The notes under the pieces are model-generated. The model made no database searches, was not told the DNA's origin, and saw only the letters and a list, made by a program, of their open reading frames with translations. The position numbers were made by a program, and so were the translations under genes. From NCBI RefSeq assembly GCF_000025965.1, contig NC_006513.1, forward strand, positions 2,294,001 to 2,358,000: a DNA stretch of 64,000 nt, written 5' to 3'. This document shows, in pieces, positions 43,781 to 52,740 of the stretch (position 1 is the stretch's first letter; every line of letters starts with the position of its first letter). The DNA is from Aromatoleum aromaticum EbN1 (GTDB lineage Bacteria; Pseudomonadota; Gammaproteobacteria; Burkholderiales; Rhodocyclaceae).

Positions 43781-44475
43781 CAGCTTCCGTGATAAAGGTG
43801 GTGTCGCTCGATGTAGTTGAGGACCGGATCGGGCAACAGATAGCGGGCACTGCGTCCCGCCTGGATCAGGCCGCGCACTTGCGATGCAGAGATCGCGAGC
43901 GGCGTCATGTCGAAGGGAACGATCCGGCCGGCGGGTGATTCGCGCACGGCTCCCGGATCGTTGCTCATGTGATCGCTGCACACGGCGTCGAGTTCCGGCG
44001 ACAGTGCGCCCGACTTGCGATCGTCGTGCGGCGCATAGCCCGGGCGGTTCGCCACGGCGACATGCGCGAGTTGCAGGATGTCGCGCCAGCGGTGCCAGGT
44101 CGGCAGGCCCTGGAACGCATCGGCGCCGAGGATCAGCACCAGCGGGCGCCGTGCGCCGAGTGCCGCGCGCAGGCGCTCGAGCGTTAGCGCGGTGTAGCTC
44201 TTGCCTTGCGCAAACACTTCGCCGTCATCGACCATGAAGGCCGGATTGCGGGCCGTCGCCAGCCGCACCATCGCCAGCCGGTCGGCGGCGCGGGAACGCG
44301 GCGCGCCGCGGTGAGGGGGGTCGCCGGCAGGAACGAAGCTGACCTGGCTGAGCCGCAATGTTTCGTGCGCCTCCTGCGCGAGGCGCAGGTGACCGATGTG
44401 GATCGGGTCGAAGGTGCCGCCGAAGATGCCGAGCGGCCCGGACTCAGGGTTCGCGGCGCTCATCGAGGGCGTCAC
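43780..44475 (-). CDS. nadD: Nicotinate-nucleotide adenylyltransferase
   Basis: A 231-residue nucleotidyltransferase of NAD synthesis. The HxGH-type site is GIFGGTFDPIHIGHLRLA near 16-33; SFVPAGDPPHR and the ISAS-type motif LAISASQVRGLIQAGRSARYLLPDPVLNYI are also present. GTG/ATG choices at the start are close; ATG at 44463 is an alternative. The start overlaps the end of the upstream membrane-protein gene, so the run is one operon. Confidence 0.95.
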   Translation of the reverse strand: MTPSMSAANPESGPLGIFGGTFDPIHIGHLRLAQEAHETLRLSQVSFVPAGDPPHRGAPRSRAADRLAMVRLATARNPAFMVDDGEVFAQGKSYTALTLERLRAALGARRPLVLILGADAFQGLPTWHRWRDILQLAHVAVANRPGYAPHDDRKSGALSPELDAVCSDHMSNDPGAVRESPAGRIVPFDMTPLAISASQVRGLIQAGRSARYLLPDPVLNYIERHHLYHGS

Positions 44476-45220
44476 GGAAGACGTCGCGCGCGTTGGCGTA
44501 GAAGCTCGCGAACACGATCGGGATCAGCAGTACCGGCAGCGGCACCGAAAACAGCGTCGCGAGCGTCGGCGAGACGAGCCCCAGCATGCCGATGACGAGG
44601 CCCGGCAGGAGCACGCAGAAGATCATCAGCGCGACCGAATAGGCGAGGAACGGGCGCCAGTTGCGCAGGCACGCGATGAAGCTGAAGAACATCGCTTTCT
44701 GCGGCGCAATGTTCCACCAGCCGGCGAGGATCGGCGCGAACCAGTAGGCCATCATCACCGGCGTCGACAATGCGATCGCGATCAGCAGCGCGGACGTGAA
44801 GCCGGGCGCGTCGGCCGCCGCTTCCGGATCGACTTTCTCGCCGCCGGTCATGATCTGCAGCAGCGTGCCGCCATCGGCGAGCGAGGTCAGGAACAGCACC
44901 AGCAGGCTGCCGGCGAGGTACAGCGCGCCGATCGTGACGAGCCCGCGCAGGTTCTGCTGGAAGCCGGAGAACAGCACGTCCGGCCCGGCCTTGCGGCCCT
45001 CGTCGATCTCGCGGCAGGTGTTGAGCACGCCCAGCGAGAACACCGGCATCAGCAGCGATGCGAGCGGCTGGCCGATCAGCGGCACGACGCTGAGCACAAC
45101 CAGCATCAGCAGGTAGCCGAGCGAAGCGAAGGTCAGCAGCGCCGGGTTGCGGCGCCAGATCACGAGGCCTTCGCCGAGCCAGGCGAAGCCGCGGGCGAGC
45201 GGCAGTTGTCGTACTTGCAT
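44444..45220 (-). CDS. BPSS1780-type integral membrane protein
   Basis: A 258-residue protein with about six membrane segments. It starts QVRQLPLARGFAWLGEGLVIWRRNPALLTFASLGYLL; the WRRNP and later GWWNIAPQKAMFFSFIACLRNWRPFLAY segments are typical of the family. Function is unknown. It is a distant paralogue of the gene just upstream, 5 bp away. It overlaps nadD by 32 bp. Confidence 0.8.
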   Translation of the reverse strand: MQVRQLPLARGFAWLGEGLVIWRRNPALLTFASLGYLLMLVVLSVVPLIGQPLASLLMPVFSLGVLNTCREIDEGRKAGPDVLFSGFQQNLRGLVTIGALYLAGSLLVLFLTSLADGGTLLQIMTGGEKVDPEAAADAPGFTSALLIAIALSTPVMMAYWFAPILAGWWNIAPQKAMFFSFIACLRNWRPFLAYSVALMIFCVLLPGLVIGMLGLVSPTLATLFSVPLPVLLIPIVFASFYANARDVFRDALDERREP

Positions 45221-45225
45221 GCGGT

Positions 45226-46053
45226 CTATGACTCGTGGTCGGTGTCGGACGCCGGAGCGGGGGCCAGCGCCGAAGCGGGTGGGGCGGGCAGCGGCAGCGC
45301 GGGGCGCTCGGCGAACGTGTCCTGCCAGGCGGCGTAGAGCGCACCGGCGAGCACCGGGACGAGGACCAGCATGCCCAGTCCGGCGGGAAGCATCGCGACC
45401 CACGTCAGGACGTACAGGATGACGCCGAGGATGATGAAAGTCAGCATGTTGGACAGGCACGCCTGCGCCGACAGCTTCATCGCGTCGAGCGGCGACACGT
45501 CCTGCAGCATCACCAGCGCTGGCGCGAACCACAGCGCCATCACGAGCAGCACCCACAGCACGGTGAACACGACGACCGCCAGCATCATGCCGCCGGCGGC
45601 CAGCCCCATCCCGGCGAATGCGCCGACGAGCATGCCGGTGAGCGCCGCGCTGCCGCCGACGGCCGCCGCGATCAGCGCCGCGAGCAGCGCGCCGAACAGG
45701 TGGAATGCGCCGATCATCAGCAGGTTGCCGGCGTGACGGCGCAGCCCGTCGAAGAGATGGTCGATGCGCAGAGGCTGGCCGCGGTCCACCGCCTGCGCCC
45801 CGGCGAGCATGCCGGCGACCAGCACCGGGAAGGCCAGCGGCGCCACTGCCCAGCCGAGGAACGGCACGAAGCCGAGCGCGCTGAGGATGACGATCAGGAT
45901 CACGGTCTGGATCATCCATACGCCGGGTCGCGCGGTGAACATTCGCCAGCCGGCGGCAAGCCACTGCAGGGTCTGTCCCGGCGCGACGTGGCTCGGTTCG
46001 GGTAGCGGATGGCGTCGCCGCGAAGCGCCGGCGCCGGGATGCGGATCGGTCAT
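45226..46053 (-). CDS. BPSS1780-type integral membrane protein, paralogue
   Basis: A 275-residue protein with six or so hydrophobic segments. It contains LQWLAAGWRMFTARPGVWMIQTVILIV (matching the paralogue's WLGEGLVIWRRNP layout) and FAPALVMLQDVSPLDAMKLSAQACLSNM, with a Pro/Ala-rich C-terminal tail. The role is unknown. It starts 3 bp after the thrB stop. Confidence 0.82.
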   Translation of the reverse strand: MTDPHPGAGASRRRHPLPEPSHVAPGQTLQWLAAGWRMFTARPGVWMIQTVILIVILSALGFVPFLGWAVAPLAFPVLVAGMLAGAQAVDRGQPLRIDHLFDGLRRHAGNLLMIGAFHLFGALLAALIAAAVGGSAALTGMLVGAFAGMGLAAGGMMLAVVVFTVLWVLLVMALWFAPALVMLQDVSPLDAMKLSAQACLSNMLTFIILGVILYVLTWVAMLPAGLGMLVLVPVLAGALYAAWQDTFAERPALPLPAPPASALAPAPASDTDHES

Positions 46054-46056
46054 CGT

Positions 46057-46998
46057 TCAGACAGGGAGGGAGTGGGGGGCGGCAATGTGCCGCCGCAGGA
46101 TGTCGCGGTACTCGGCAGGCGGCTTGACGAGCACCATTTCGCCCGCTTTCGGCAGATGGAAGTCCTCGGCGCGCGACAGCCAGAACCGCAGCGCTGCGCC
46201 GCGCAGCATCGCCGGCCACGCGTCGCGCTCCGCGGCTTCGAACGGGCGCTCGGCGTGGTAGGCGGCGAGCAGCGCTTCGGCGCGGGACGGGTCGAGTTCG
46301 CCGCCAGGCGTTGTGCACCAGTCATTGACGGTGACGGCGACGTCGAACAGCAGCGCGTCATGGCCGGCGAAATAGAAATCGATGACGCCGCCGATCAGGC
46401 CGTCGTCCCACAGCACGTTGTCGCGGAAGAGATCGGCGTGGATCACGCCCTGCGGCAGGCGGTCGTCCGCGACGCCCTCCTGGAATGCGAGTTCGGCGTC
46501 GAGCAGCGCCTGCTCGTCGGCCGGCAGGAACGGACGCACGCGTGCCGCCGCAACATCGCGCCAGGCTGCGCCGCGCGGGTTGTCCTGCCTGCGGCCGTAC
46601 GAAAGGCCCGCCAGGTGCAGCCCGGCGAGCATCGCGCCGACGCGGGCGCAGTGGTCCGCGCCGGGCGTCATCTCGGAATGCCCGGAGAGCCTTCTCACGA
46701 GCGCGGCCGGACGGCCGCTGAGGGTGCCGAGGTATTCGTTGTCGCGGTCGGCGATCGGCGCCGGCACCGGCAGGCCGTGACGCGCGAGGTGGGCCATCAG
46801 GTGCAGGTAGAACGGCAGCTCGGCGCGCGGGATACCCTCGAACAGCGTCAGCACGTAGCGGCCGAGCGTCGTCGTGACGAAGAAGTTGCTGTTCTGCACG
46901 CCCGCCGAGATGCCCTGCAGCCCGACCAGCCGGCCGACCGCATAGCGGCCGAGCCACGGGGACAGCTCCTCGGTCGAGACGGGAGTGAAGACGGACAT
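46057..46998 (-). CDS. thrB: Homoserine kinase, ChoK-like (ThrB2 type)
   Basis: A 313-residue kinase of the aminoglycoside-phosphotransferase fold, not the GHMP fold of E. coli ThrB. It has GISAGVQNSNFFVTTTLGRYVLTLFE at the nucleotide site, the catalytic loop VIHADLFRDNVLWDD near 186-200, and VIDFYFAGHD with the metal-binding Asp. It phosphorylates homoserine in threonine synthesis. It sits between DUF2782 and the BPSS1780 pair, with polA close by, as in other betaproteobacteria. Confidence 0.93.
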   Translation of the reverse strand: MSVFTPVSTEELSPWLGRYAVGRLVGLQGISAGVQNSNFFVTTTLGRYVLTLFEGIPRAELPFYLHLMAHLARHGLPVPAPIADRDNEYLGTLSGRPAALVRRLSGHSEMTPGADHCARVGAMLAGLHLAGLSYGRRQDNPRGAAWRDVAAARVRPFLPADEQALLDAELAFQEGVADDRLPQGVIHADLFRDNVLWDDGLIGGVIDFYFAGHDALLFDVAVTVNDWCTTPGGELDPSRAEALLAAYHAERPFEAAERDAWPAMLRGAALRFWLSRAEDFHLPKAGEMVLVKPPAEYRDILRRHIAAPHSLPV

Positions 46999-47031
46999 GG
47001 GCTGGTCGCGGCCCGGTTCAGCGGACGGGCG

Positions 47032-47358
47032 TCACCAGGACTTGATGACCCACATCGGCACCGACAGCGTCGGCATGACGTCCTGGCGCGCCATGACGCC
47101 GTTGCCTTCGTGGTCGACGAGGTAGTAGGGCACGCCGTGCGGCGGCGTCACCTTGACCATATAGAGCCGGCCGCGGATGCGGTATTCCTGCACCGTGTCT
47201 TCGCCACGCTTGAGGATGGTGACTTCCGGTTCGAGCGATTCGTCGCTCATGCCCGGCGGAATCGGTGGCGGTTCGGGAATCGGTTCGAGTTGCGGCGGCC
47301 GCTGGGCGGCAACCGGGGCGGCGACGGCCATCAGCAGGACGATCAGGGTGCGGCGCAT
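47032..47358 (-). CDS. DUF2782 secreted protein
   Basis: A 108-residue protein with a signal peptide (TLIVLLMAVAAPVAA), a Pro-rich segment (PQLEPIPEPPPIPPG) and a DUF2782 domain (EPEVTILKRGEDTVQEYRIRGRLYMVKVTPPHGVPYYLVD). Function is unknown. It is conserved upstream of thrB; the gap is 33 bp. GGAGAG precedes ATG 47358. Confidence 0.9.
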   Translation of the reverse strand: MRRTLIVLLMAVAAPVAAQRPPQLEPIPEPPPIPPGMSDESLEPEVTILKRGEDTVQEYRIRGRLYMVKVTPPHGVPYYLVDHEGNGVMARQDVMPTLSVPMWVIKSW

Positions 47359-47521
47359 GGAGCTCTCCTTGGATGACGACGATTCTAGCAGAGGCGCGCC
47401 GAAACGCCCGTCGCCAAAGGCGCTCGCGCCGGCGAAGGGTTCGCAGGGCATGCCGAAGGCAAGAGCCGGCGGCGCCGGCACGGGATTCCGTCGTCACCCG
47501 TCTGCCCGGGCGGAAGGACGG

Positions 47522-48247
47522 TCACAGGTTCAGCATCAGCTCGTGCTCTTCGGGCAGCGGCAGGAAGCCGCGGGTTTCGTAATGCTTGAAGATCGCCTCG
47601 ACGACGTCTTCGGGCTTGTCGATCAGCTGGATGAGGTCGAGGTCCGCCGGGTTGATCATGCGTTCGGCAATGAGGCGGTCGCGGAACCAGTCGAGCAACC
47701 CTCTCCAGAACGGTTCATGAACGAGGATGATCGGGATGTTGCGGCTTTTTCCCGTCTGGATCAGCGTCATCGCTTCCATCAGCTCGTCGAGCGTGCCGAA
47801 GCCGCCGGGCAGCACGACGTAGGCCGAGGCGAACTTGACGAACATGAACTTGCGCGCGAAGAAGTGCTGGAAAGTCTGCGAGATGTCCTGGTACGGATTC
47901 GCCGCCTGTTCCAGCGGCAGCTGGATGTTGAGCCCGATCGACGGGCTCTTGCCGAAATACGCGCCCTTGTTCGCTGCTTCCATGATGCCCGGGCCGCCCC
48001 CGGAGATCACCGCGAAGCCCGCGTCCGACAGCAGCCGGCTGATGCGCTCGGTGAGCATGTAGTACATGTGGTCGGGCGGCGTGCGCGCGCTGCCGAAGAT
48101 CGACACCGCCGGGCGGATCGCGTTGAGGCGTTCGGTCGCCTCGACGAACTCTGCCATAATTCCGAAGATTCGCCACGACTCGCGCGCATTGAAGCGCGGG
48201 ACTGTGCTGCTCGGGGCACTGATGGGGATTTTTTCTTTCGCCGTCAT
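47522..48247 (-). CDS. LOG-family protein (cytokinin riboside 5'-monophosphate phosphoribohydrolase type)
   Basis: A 241-residue LOG/TIGR00730 protein with VSIFGSARTPPDH, the nucleotide motif SGGGPGIMEAANKGAY near 86-101, and the catalytic PGGFGTLDELMEAMTLIQ near 151-168. Members hydrolyse nucleotide 5'-monophosphates to base plus ribose-5-phosphate. The bacterial role is mostly nucleotide salvage; no cytokinin-related genes are nearby. ATG 48247 is chosen because upstream in-frame sequence lies in the promoter region shared with polA. Confidence 0.92.
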   Translation of the reverse strand: MTAKEKIPISAPSSTVPRFNARESWRIFGIMAEFVEATERLNAIRPAVSIFGSARTPPDHMYYMLTERISRLLSDAGFAVISGGGPGIMEAANKGAYFGKSPSIGLNIQLPLEQAANPYQDISQTFQHFFARKFMFVKFASAYVVLPGGFGTLDELMEAMTLIQTGKSRNIPIILVHEPFWRGLLDWFRDRLIAERMINPADLDLIQLIDKPEDVVEAIFKHYETRGFLPLPEEHELMLNL

Positions 48248-48337
48248 GTTGTTCTCGATTCTCGTCTCACGGGATTTGCCCGGGTATCGGTTTGATTCCC
48301 GCCGCATCGGCCCCGTTCTCCGAAGGATGTTTTTCCG

Positions 48338-51064
48338 ATGCCCGTCCTGCTGCTCGTCGATGGTTCCAGCTATCTTTACCGCGCGTTCCATGCCTTGCCG
48401 GACCTGCGGACGTCGAAAGGGGAGCCGACGGGGGCGATTCGGGGTGTGCTGTCGATGCTACGTCGCCTCGAAAGCGACTACAAGGCGGAGTTCCGCGCCT
48501 GCGTGTTCGATGCGAAAGGCAAGACTTTCCGCGACGACTGGTATCCGCAATACAAGGCGAACCGGCCGTCGATGCCGGACGACCTGCGCGCCCAGGTCGG
48601 ACCGCTGCACGAGGCGGTCAAGGCCGAAGGCTGGCCGCTGCTGTGCGTCGACGGCGTCGAGGCGGACGACGTCATCGGCACGCTGACGCGCCGCGCCCTC
48701 GAGCGCGGCTGGGAAGTCGTGATCTCGACCGGTGACAAGGATCTCACGCAGCTCGTGCGCCCCGGCGTGCGCTGGGTCAATACGATGAGCGACGAAGTGC
48801 TCGACGAAGCTGGCGTCGCCGCGAAGTTCGGCGTGCCTCCGGCGCTCATCGTGGACTACCTCGCGCTCGTCGGCGACACCGTCGACAACGTCCCCGGTGT
48901 CGAGAAATGCGGCCCGAAGACGGCAGTGAAATGGCTCACCGAATACGGCACGCTCGACAACCTCGTCGCGAACGCGGACAAGGTCGGCGGCAAGGTCGGC
49001 GAGAACCTCAGGAAGCATCTCGAATTCCTGCCGCTCGGCAAGCGGCTCGTGACCGTCGCGACCGACCTCGCGCTGCCGATCCAGCTGGAGGACCTGCCGG
49101 CGCGCGACGACGACAAGGCCGCACTGCGCGCGCTGTACGAGCGCTTCGAATTCCGCGGCTGGCTGCAGGCGATCGACGATGCCGCGAAGTCGGACGCTGG
49201 TGTCGATTTCGCGGGAAAAAACGATGGCCTGTCTCCGGTTTCCGAGCCCGGCGCGCATCGCGCCGGCTACGAAAGCATCCTCGACTGGTCGACGTTCGAC
49301 CGCTGGCTGGCGAAGCTCGAAGCCGCCGACCTCGTCGCATTCGACACCGAGACGACCAGCCTCGACCAGATGGCCGCCAAGCTCGTCGGCATGTCGTTCG
49401 CGATCGTCGAGGGCGAGGCCGCGTACCTGCCGCTCGCGCACATCTATCCGGCGGCGCCGGCGCAGCTGCCGCTCGCCGAAGTGCTCGCGAAGCTCAAGCC
49501 GTGGCTCGAGTCCGACGCGCACCCGAAGCTCGGCCAGAACCTCAAGTACGACGCCCACGTGCTGGCGAACCACGGCCTGCGGCTCGGCGGCATCGCGCAC
49601 GACACGCTGCTGCAGTCGTACGTGCTCGAGAGCGACAGGCCGCACGACATGGATTCGCTGGCGAAGCGCCACCTCGGCATCGACACGATTCCCTACACTG
49701 CGGTGTGCGGCAAGGGCGTCGGCCAGATCTGCTTCGACCAGGTCGCGATCGAGCGTGCGACCGAATATGCCGCCGAGGACGCCGACATCACGTTGCGGCT
49801 GCATCGCAAGCTGTGGCCGCAGCTGGAGGCGGCGCCTGCGCTCGCCGCGCTGTACCGCGACATCGAAATGCCGGCGATGGCCGTGCTGTTCGACATGGAG
49901 CGCACCGGTGTGCTGATCGACGCGTTCCTGCTCGCACAGCAGAGCGAGGAGCTCGGCCGCCGGCTGATGACGCTCGAGCGCGAGGCGCACGATCTCGCCG
50001 GCCAGCCGTTCAACCTCGGCTCGCCGAAACAGCTCGGCGAGATCCTGTTCGGCAAGCTCGGGCTGCCGGTCGTCAAGAAGACTGCCACCGGCCAGCCGTC
50101 GACCGACGAGGAAGTGCTCGCCCAGCTCGCCGACGACTACCCGTTGCCGAAGCTGCTGCTCGAGCACCGGGGACTGTCGAAGCTGAAAAGCACTTACACC
50201 GACAAGCTGCCGCGCATGGTCAATGCGAAGACCGGCCGCGTGCACACGAGCTTCTCGCAGGCCGTCGCGGTCACCGGCCGGCTTGCGAGCTCGGAACCGA
50301 ACCTGCAGAACATCCCGATCCGCACTGCGGAAGGACGCCGCATCCGCGCTGCGTTCATCGCGCCGCGCGACCACGTGATCGTGTCGGCCGACTATTCGCA
50401 GATCGAGCTGCGCATCATGGCGCACCTGTCGAGCGATGCACGGCTGCTGCAGTCGTTCGCCGAAGGGGAGGACGTGCACCGCGCGACCGCCGCGGAGATT
50501 TTCGGCATGACGCCCGGCGAGGTCACGAGCGAGCAGCGCCGCTACGCGAAAGTCATCAACTTCGGCCTGATCTACGGCATGAGCGCGCACGGGCTGGCGA
50601 AGAACCTGGGTCTCGAACGCGCCGCGGCCGCGGCCTACATCGACCGCTACTTCGCGCGCTACCCCGGCGTTGCCGCGTACATGGAACGGACCCGCAGCGA
50701 AGCGCGGGCGCGCGGCTACGTCGAGACGGTGTACGGACGACGGCTCTATCTGCCGGAGATCCGCGCGAGCCAGGCAGGGCGGCGACAGGCCGCCGAGCGC
50801 GCCGCGATCAACGCGCCGATGCAGGGCACGGCCGCCGACCTGATCAAGAAGGCGATGATCGCGACGCGGCGCTGGCTGGCCGACGCCGCGCTGCGTTCGC
50901 GGCTCGTGCTGCAGGTGCATGACGAACTCGTGCTCGAAGTGCCGCGCGACGAGCTTGAAACGGTCAGGGCGACGCTGCCCGGTCTGATGACCGGTATCGC
51001 CGACCTGTCGGTGCCGCTGCTCGTCGAAGTCGGCCACGGCGAGAACTGGGACGAGGCGCACTGA
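48338..51064 (+). CDS. polA: DNA polymerase I
   Basis: A 908-residue family A polymerase with all three domains. The 5'-3' exonuclease is at about 1-290 (VDGSSYLYRAFHALP, VEADDVIGTL, STGDKDLTQLV, VGDTVDNVPGV). A 3'-5' exonuclease at about 310-500 has intact D336 and E338 in FDTETTS. The polymerase follows, with D685 in DYSQIELR, the O-helix RRYAKVINFGLIYG and D862 in VHDELVLEV. It fills gaps in repair and Okazaki maturation. Proofreading residues are present, so the enzyme should edit. It is divergent from the LOG gene. Confidence 0.98.
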   Translation: MPVLLLVDGSSYLYRAFHALPDLRTSKGEPTGAIRGVLSMLRRLESDYKAEFRACVFDAKGKTFRDDWYPQYKANRPSMPDDLRAQVGPLHEAVKAEGWPLLCVDGVEADDVIGTLTRRALERGWEVVISTGDKDLTQLVRPGVRWVNTMSDEVLDEAGVAAKFGVPPALIVDYLALVGDTVDNVPGVEKCGPKTAVKWLTEYGTLDNLVANADKVGGKVGENLRKHLEFLPLGKRLVTVATDLALPIQLEDLPARDDDKAALRALYERFEFRGWLQAIDDAAKSDAGVDFAGKNDGLSPVSEPGAHRAGYESILDWSTFDRWLAKLEAADLVAFDTETTSLDQMAAKLVGMSFAIVEGEAAYLPLAHIYPAAPAQLPLAEVLAKLKPWLESDAHPKLGQNLKYDAHVLANHGLRLGGIAHDTLLQSYVLESDRPHDMDSLAKRHLGIDTIPYTAVCGKGVGQICFDQVAIERATEYAAEDADITLRLHRKLWPQLEAAPALAALYRDIEMPAMAVLFDMERTGVLIDAFLLAQQSEELGRRLMTLEREAHDLAGQPFNLGSPKQLGEILFGKLGLPVVKKTATGQPSTDEEVLAQLADDYPLPKLLLEHRGLSKLKSTYTDKLPRMVNAKTGRVHTSFSQAVAVTGRLASSEPNLQNIPIRTAEGRRIRAAFIAPRDHVIVSADYSQIELRIMAHLSSDARLLQSFAEGEDVHRATAAEIFGMTPGEVTSEQRRYAKVINFGLIYGMSAHGLAKNLGLERAAAAAYIDRYFARYPGVAAYMERTRSEARARGYVETVYGRRLYLPEIRASQAGRRQAAERAAINAPMQGTAADLIKKAMIATRRWLADAALRSRLVLQVHDELVLEVPRDELETVRATLPGLMTGIADLSVPLLVEVGHGENWDEAH

Positions 51065-51094
51065 AGGCGGTCTGTTTCCGCGGTTTTCGGTGCG

Positions 51095-52522
51095 TCACTT
51101 CTTCCAGTAGTCGGCGTTGCGGATGCCGAGCTTTTCAGGGTCGAACGTCGGATCGAGGCCTGCCTTTTTCTGCCGCTCGTAGTCGCGCAGCGCGACGAGC
51201 GCCGGCTTCTGCAGGATCAGGATCGCGATGATGTTGAGCCACGCCATGACGCCGACGCCGATGTCGCCGAGATCCCAAGCCGCGCTCGCCGTCCTGACCG
51301 CGCCGTACGTGACTGCGCACAGCATCAGCAGCCGCAGCGCGAACACCAGCCATGGACGGTGCGCCTTGCGGTTGATGTACGTGAGGTTGGTCTCGGCGAT
51401 GTAGTAGTACGCGACGATCGTCGTGAACGCGAACAGCGCCAGCGCCAGCGCGACGAAAATGCTGCCGAAGCCGGGCATCACCGATTCGACCGCCGCCTGC
51501 GTGTAGCCCGGGCCGGCCTCGACCCCCGGCAGCGCATTGACGAGCATCGAGCCGTCCGGATGCCTGACGTTGTACATCCCCGTTGCGAGCAGCATGAACG
51601 CGGTCGCCGAGCACACCAGCCACGTGTCGATATACACCGAGAACGCCTGCACGTAGCCCTGCTTCGCCGGGTGCGCGACTTCCGCCGCCGCCGCCGCGTG
51701 CGCACCCGAGCCCTGGCCGGCCTCGTTCGAATACACGCCGCGTTTGACGCCCCATTGCACCGCGAGGCCGAGCACCGCGCCGAAGCCTGCTTCGAGCCCG
51801 AACGCGCTCGCGAAGATCAGCCGGAACATCTCCGGCACGCGGTCGACATTGAGCAGCACGATCACGAGCGCGACCAGGACGTACGCCAGCGCCATGAACG
51901 GCACGACGAATTCGGCGAAATGCGCGATCCGCTTGACGCCGCCGAAGATGATGAAGCCGAGCGTGATGACGATCAGCGCCGCCGTCACCGCCGGCGCGAT
52001 GCCCCACGCGGTGGTCAGGCCGGAGGCGATGCTGTTGGCCTGCACGCCGGGCAGCAGCACGCCCATCGCGATCACGGTGGCAACGGCGAAGATCCACGCA
52101 TACCAGCGCTGGCCCATTGCCTTCTCGATGTAGTACGCGGGGCCGCCGCGGTACTGGCCGTTGTCGTCCTTTTCCTTGTAGATCTGCGCGAGCGTCGACT
52201 CGACGTATGCGGTCGACGCGCCGAGGAACGCGACCATCCACATCCAGAACACCGCGCCCGGCCCGCCAAACGTGATTGCGGTCGCGACGCCGGCAATGTT
52301 GCCGGTGCCGACGCGCCCGGACAGCGCGATCGCGAGCGCCTGGAACGACGACACGCCGGCGTCCGAACTTTTGCCCTGGAACATCAATCGGATCATCTCG
52401 CCGACGCTGCGCACCTGCATGAAGCGCGTGCGGATCGAGAAATACAGGCCGACGCCGAGGCACAGGTACACGAGCGCCGGGCTCCAGACGTAGCTGTTGA
52501 TCGTGGATATCAGGCCGTCCAT
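51095..52522 (-). CDS. Alanine/glycine:cation symporter (AGCS family)
   Basis: A 475-residue sodium:amino-acid symporter with about eleven membrane segments. It has the family signature around GRVGTGNIAGVATAITFGGPGAVFWMW near 69-95, GGPAYYIEKAMG and RGVYSNEAGQGSGAHAAAAAEVAHPAKQG near 290. It imports alanine or glycine with Na+. It is monocistronic and converges on polA. Its upstream region contains a GGTGC tandem repeat. Confidence 0.95.
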   Translation of the reverse strand: MDGLISTINSYVWSPALVYLCLGVGLYFSIRTRFMQVRSVGEMIRLMFQGKSSDAGVSSFQALAIALSGRVGTGNIAGVATAITFGGPGAVFWMWMVAFLGASTAYVESTLAQIYKEKDDNGQYRGGPAYYIEKAMGQRWYAWIFAVATVIAMGVLLPGVQANSIASGLTTAWGIAPAVTAALIVITLGFIIFGGVKRIAHFAEFVVPFMALAYVLVALVIVLLNVDRVPEMFRLIFASAFGLEAGFGAVLGLAVQWGVKRGVYSNEAGQGSGAHAAAAAEVAHPAKQGYVQAFSVYIDTWLVCSATAFMLLATGMYNVRHPDGSMLVNALPGVEAGPGYTQAAVESVMPGFGSIFVALALALFAFTTIVAYYYIAETNLTYINRKAHRPWLVFALRLLMLCAVTYGAVRTASAAWDLGDIGVGVMAWLNIIAILILQKPALVALRDYERQKKAGLDPTFDPEKLGIRNADYWKK

Positions 52523-52540
52523 GGTTTTCCCTCGCCGTTC

Positions 52541-52572
52541 GGTGCGGTGCGGTGCGGTGCCGGTGCCGGTGC
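52541..52572. repeat. GGTGC/CGGTGC tandem repeat
   Basis: Four perfect GGTGC pentamers (52541-52560) are followed by two CGGTGC hexamers. They lie 19 bp upstream of the symporter start, in its 5' region. Short tandem repeats in such a position can change length by slippage and alter promoter or leader spacing. Confidence 0.6.
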
Positions 52573-52740
52573 GGGGGATTATCACGGCAACGGACGCACA
52601 AGCCAATTTGATGCCCCCTGAACGGCGCGGGGACCGTCGGCTTCGGCGATTGGCGCCGGGAAGGTATACTCCTGCGCTTTCCGGCTGCGCGTCGCCCTTC
52701 CCGCTGCGACCGGGCGTTTGCGAACGATGAGACTCCACCT

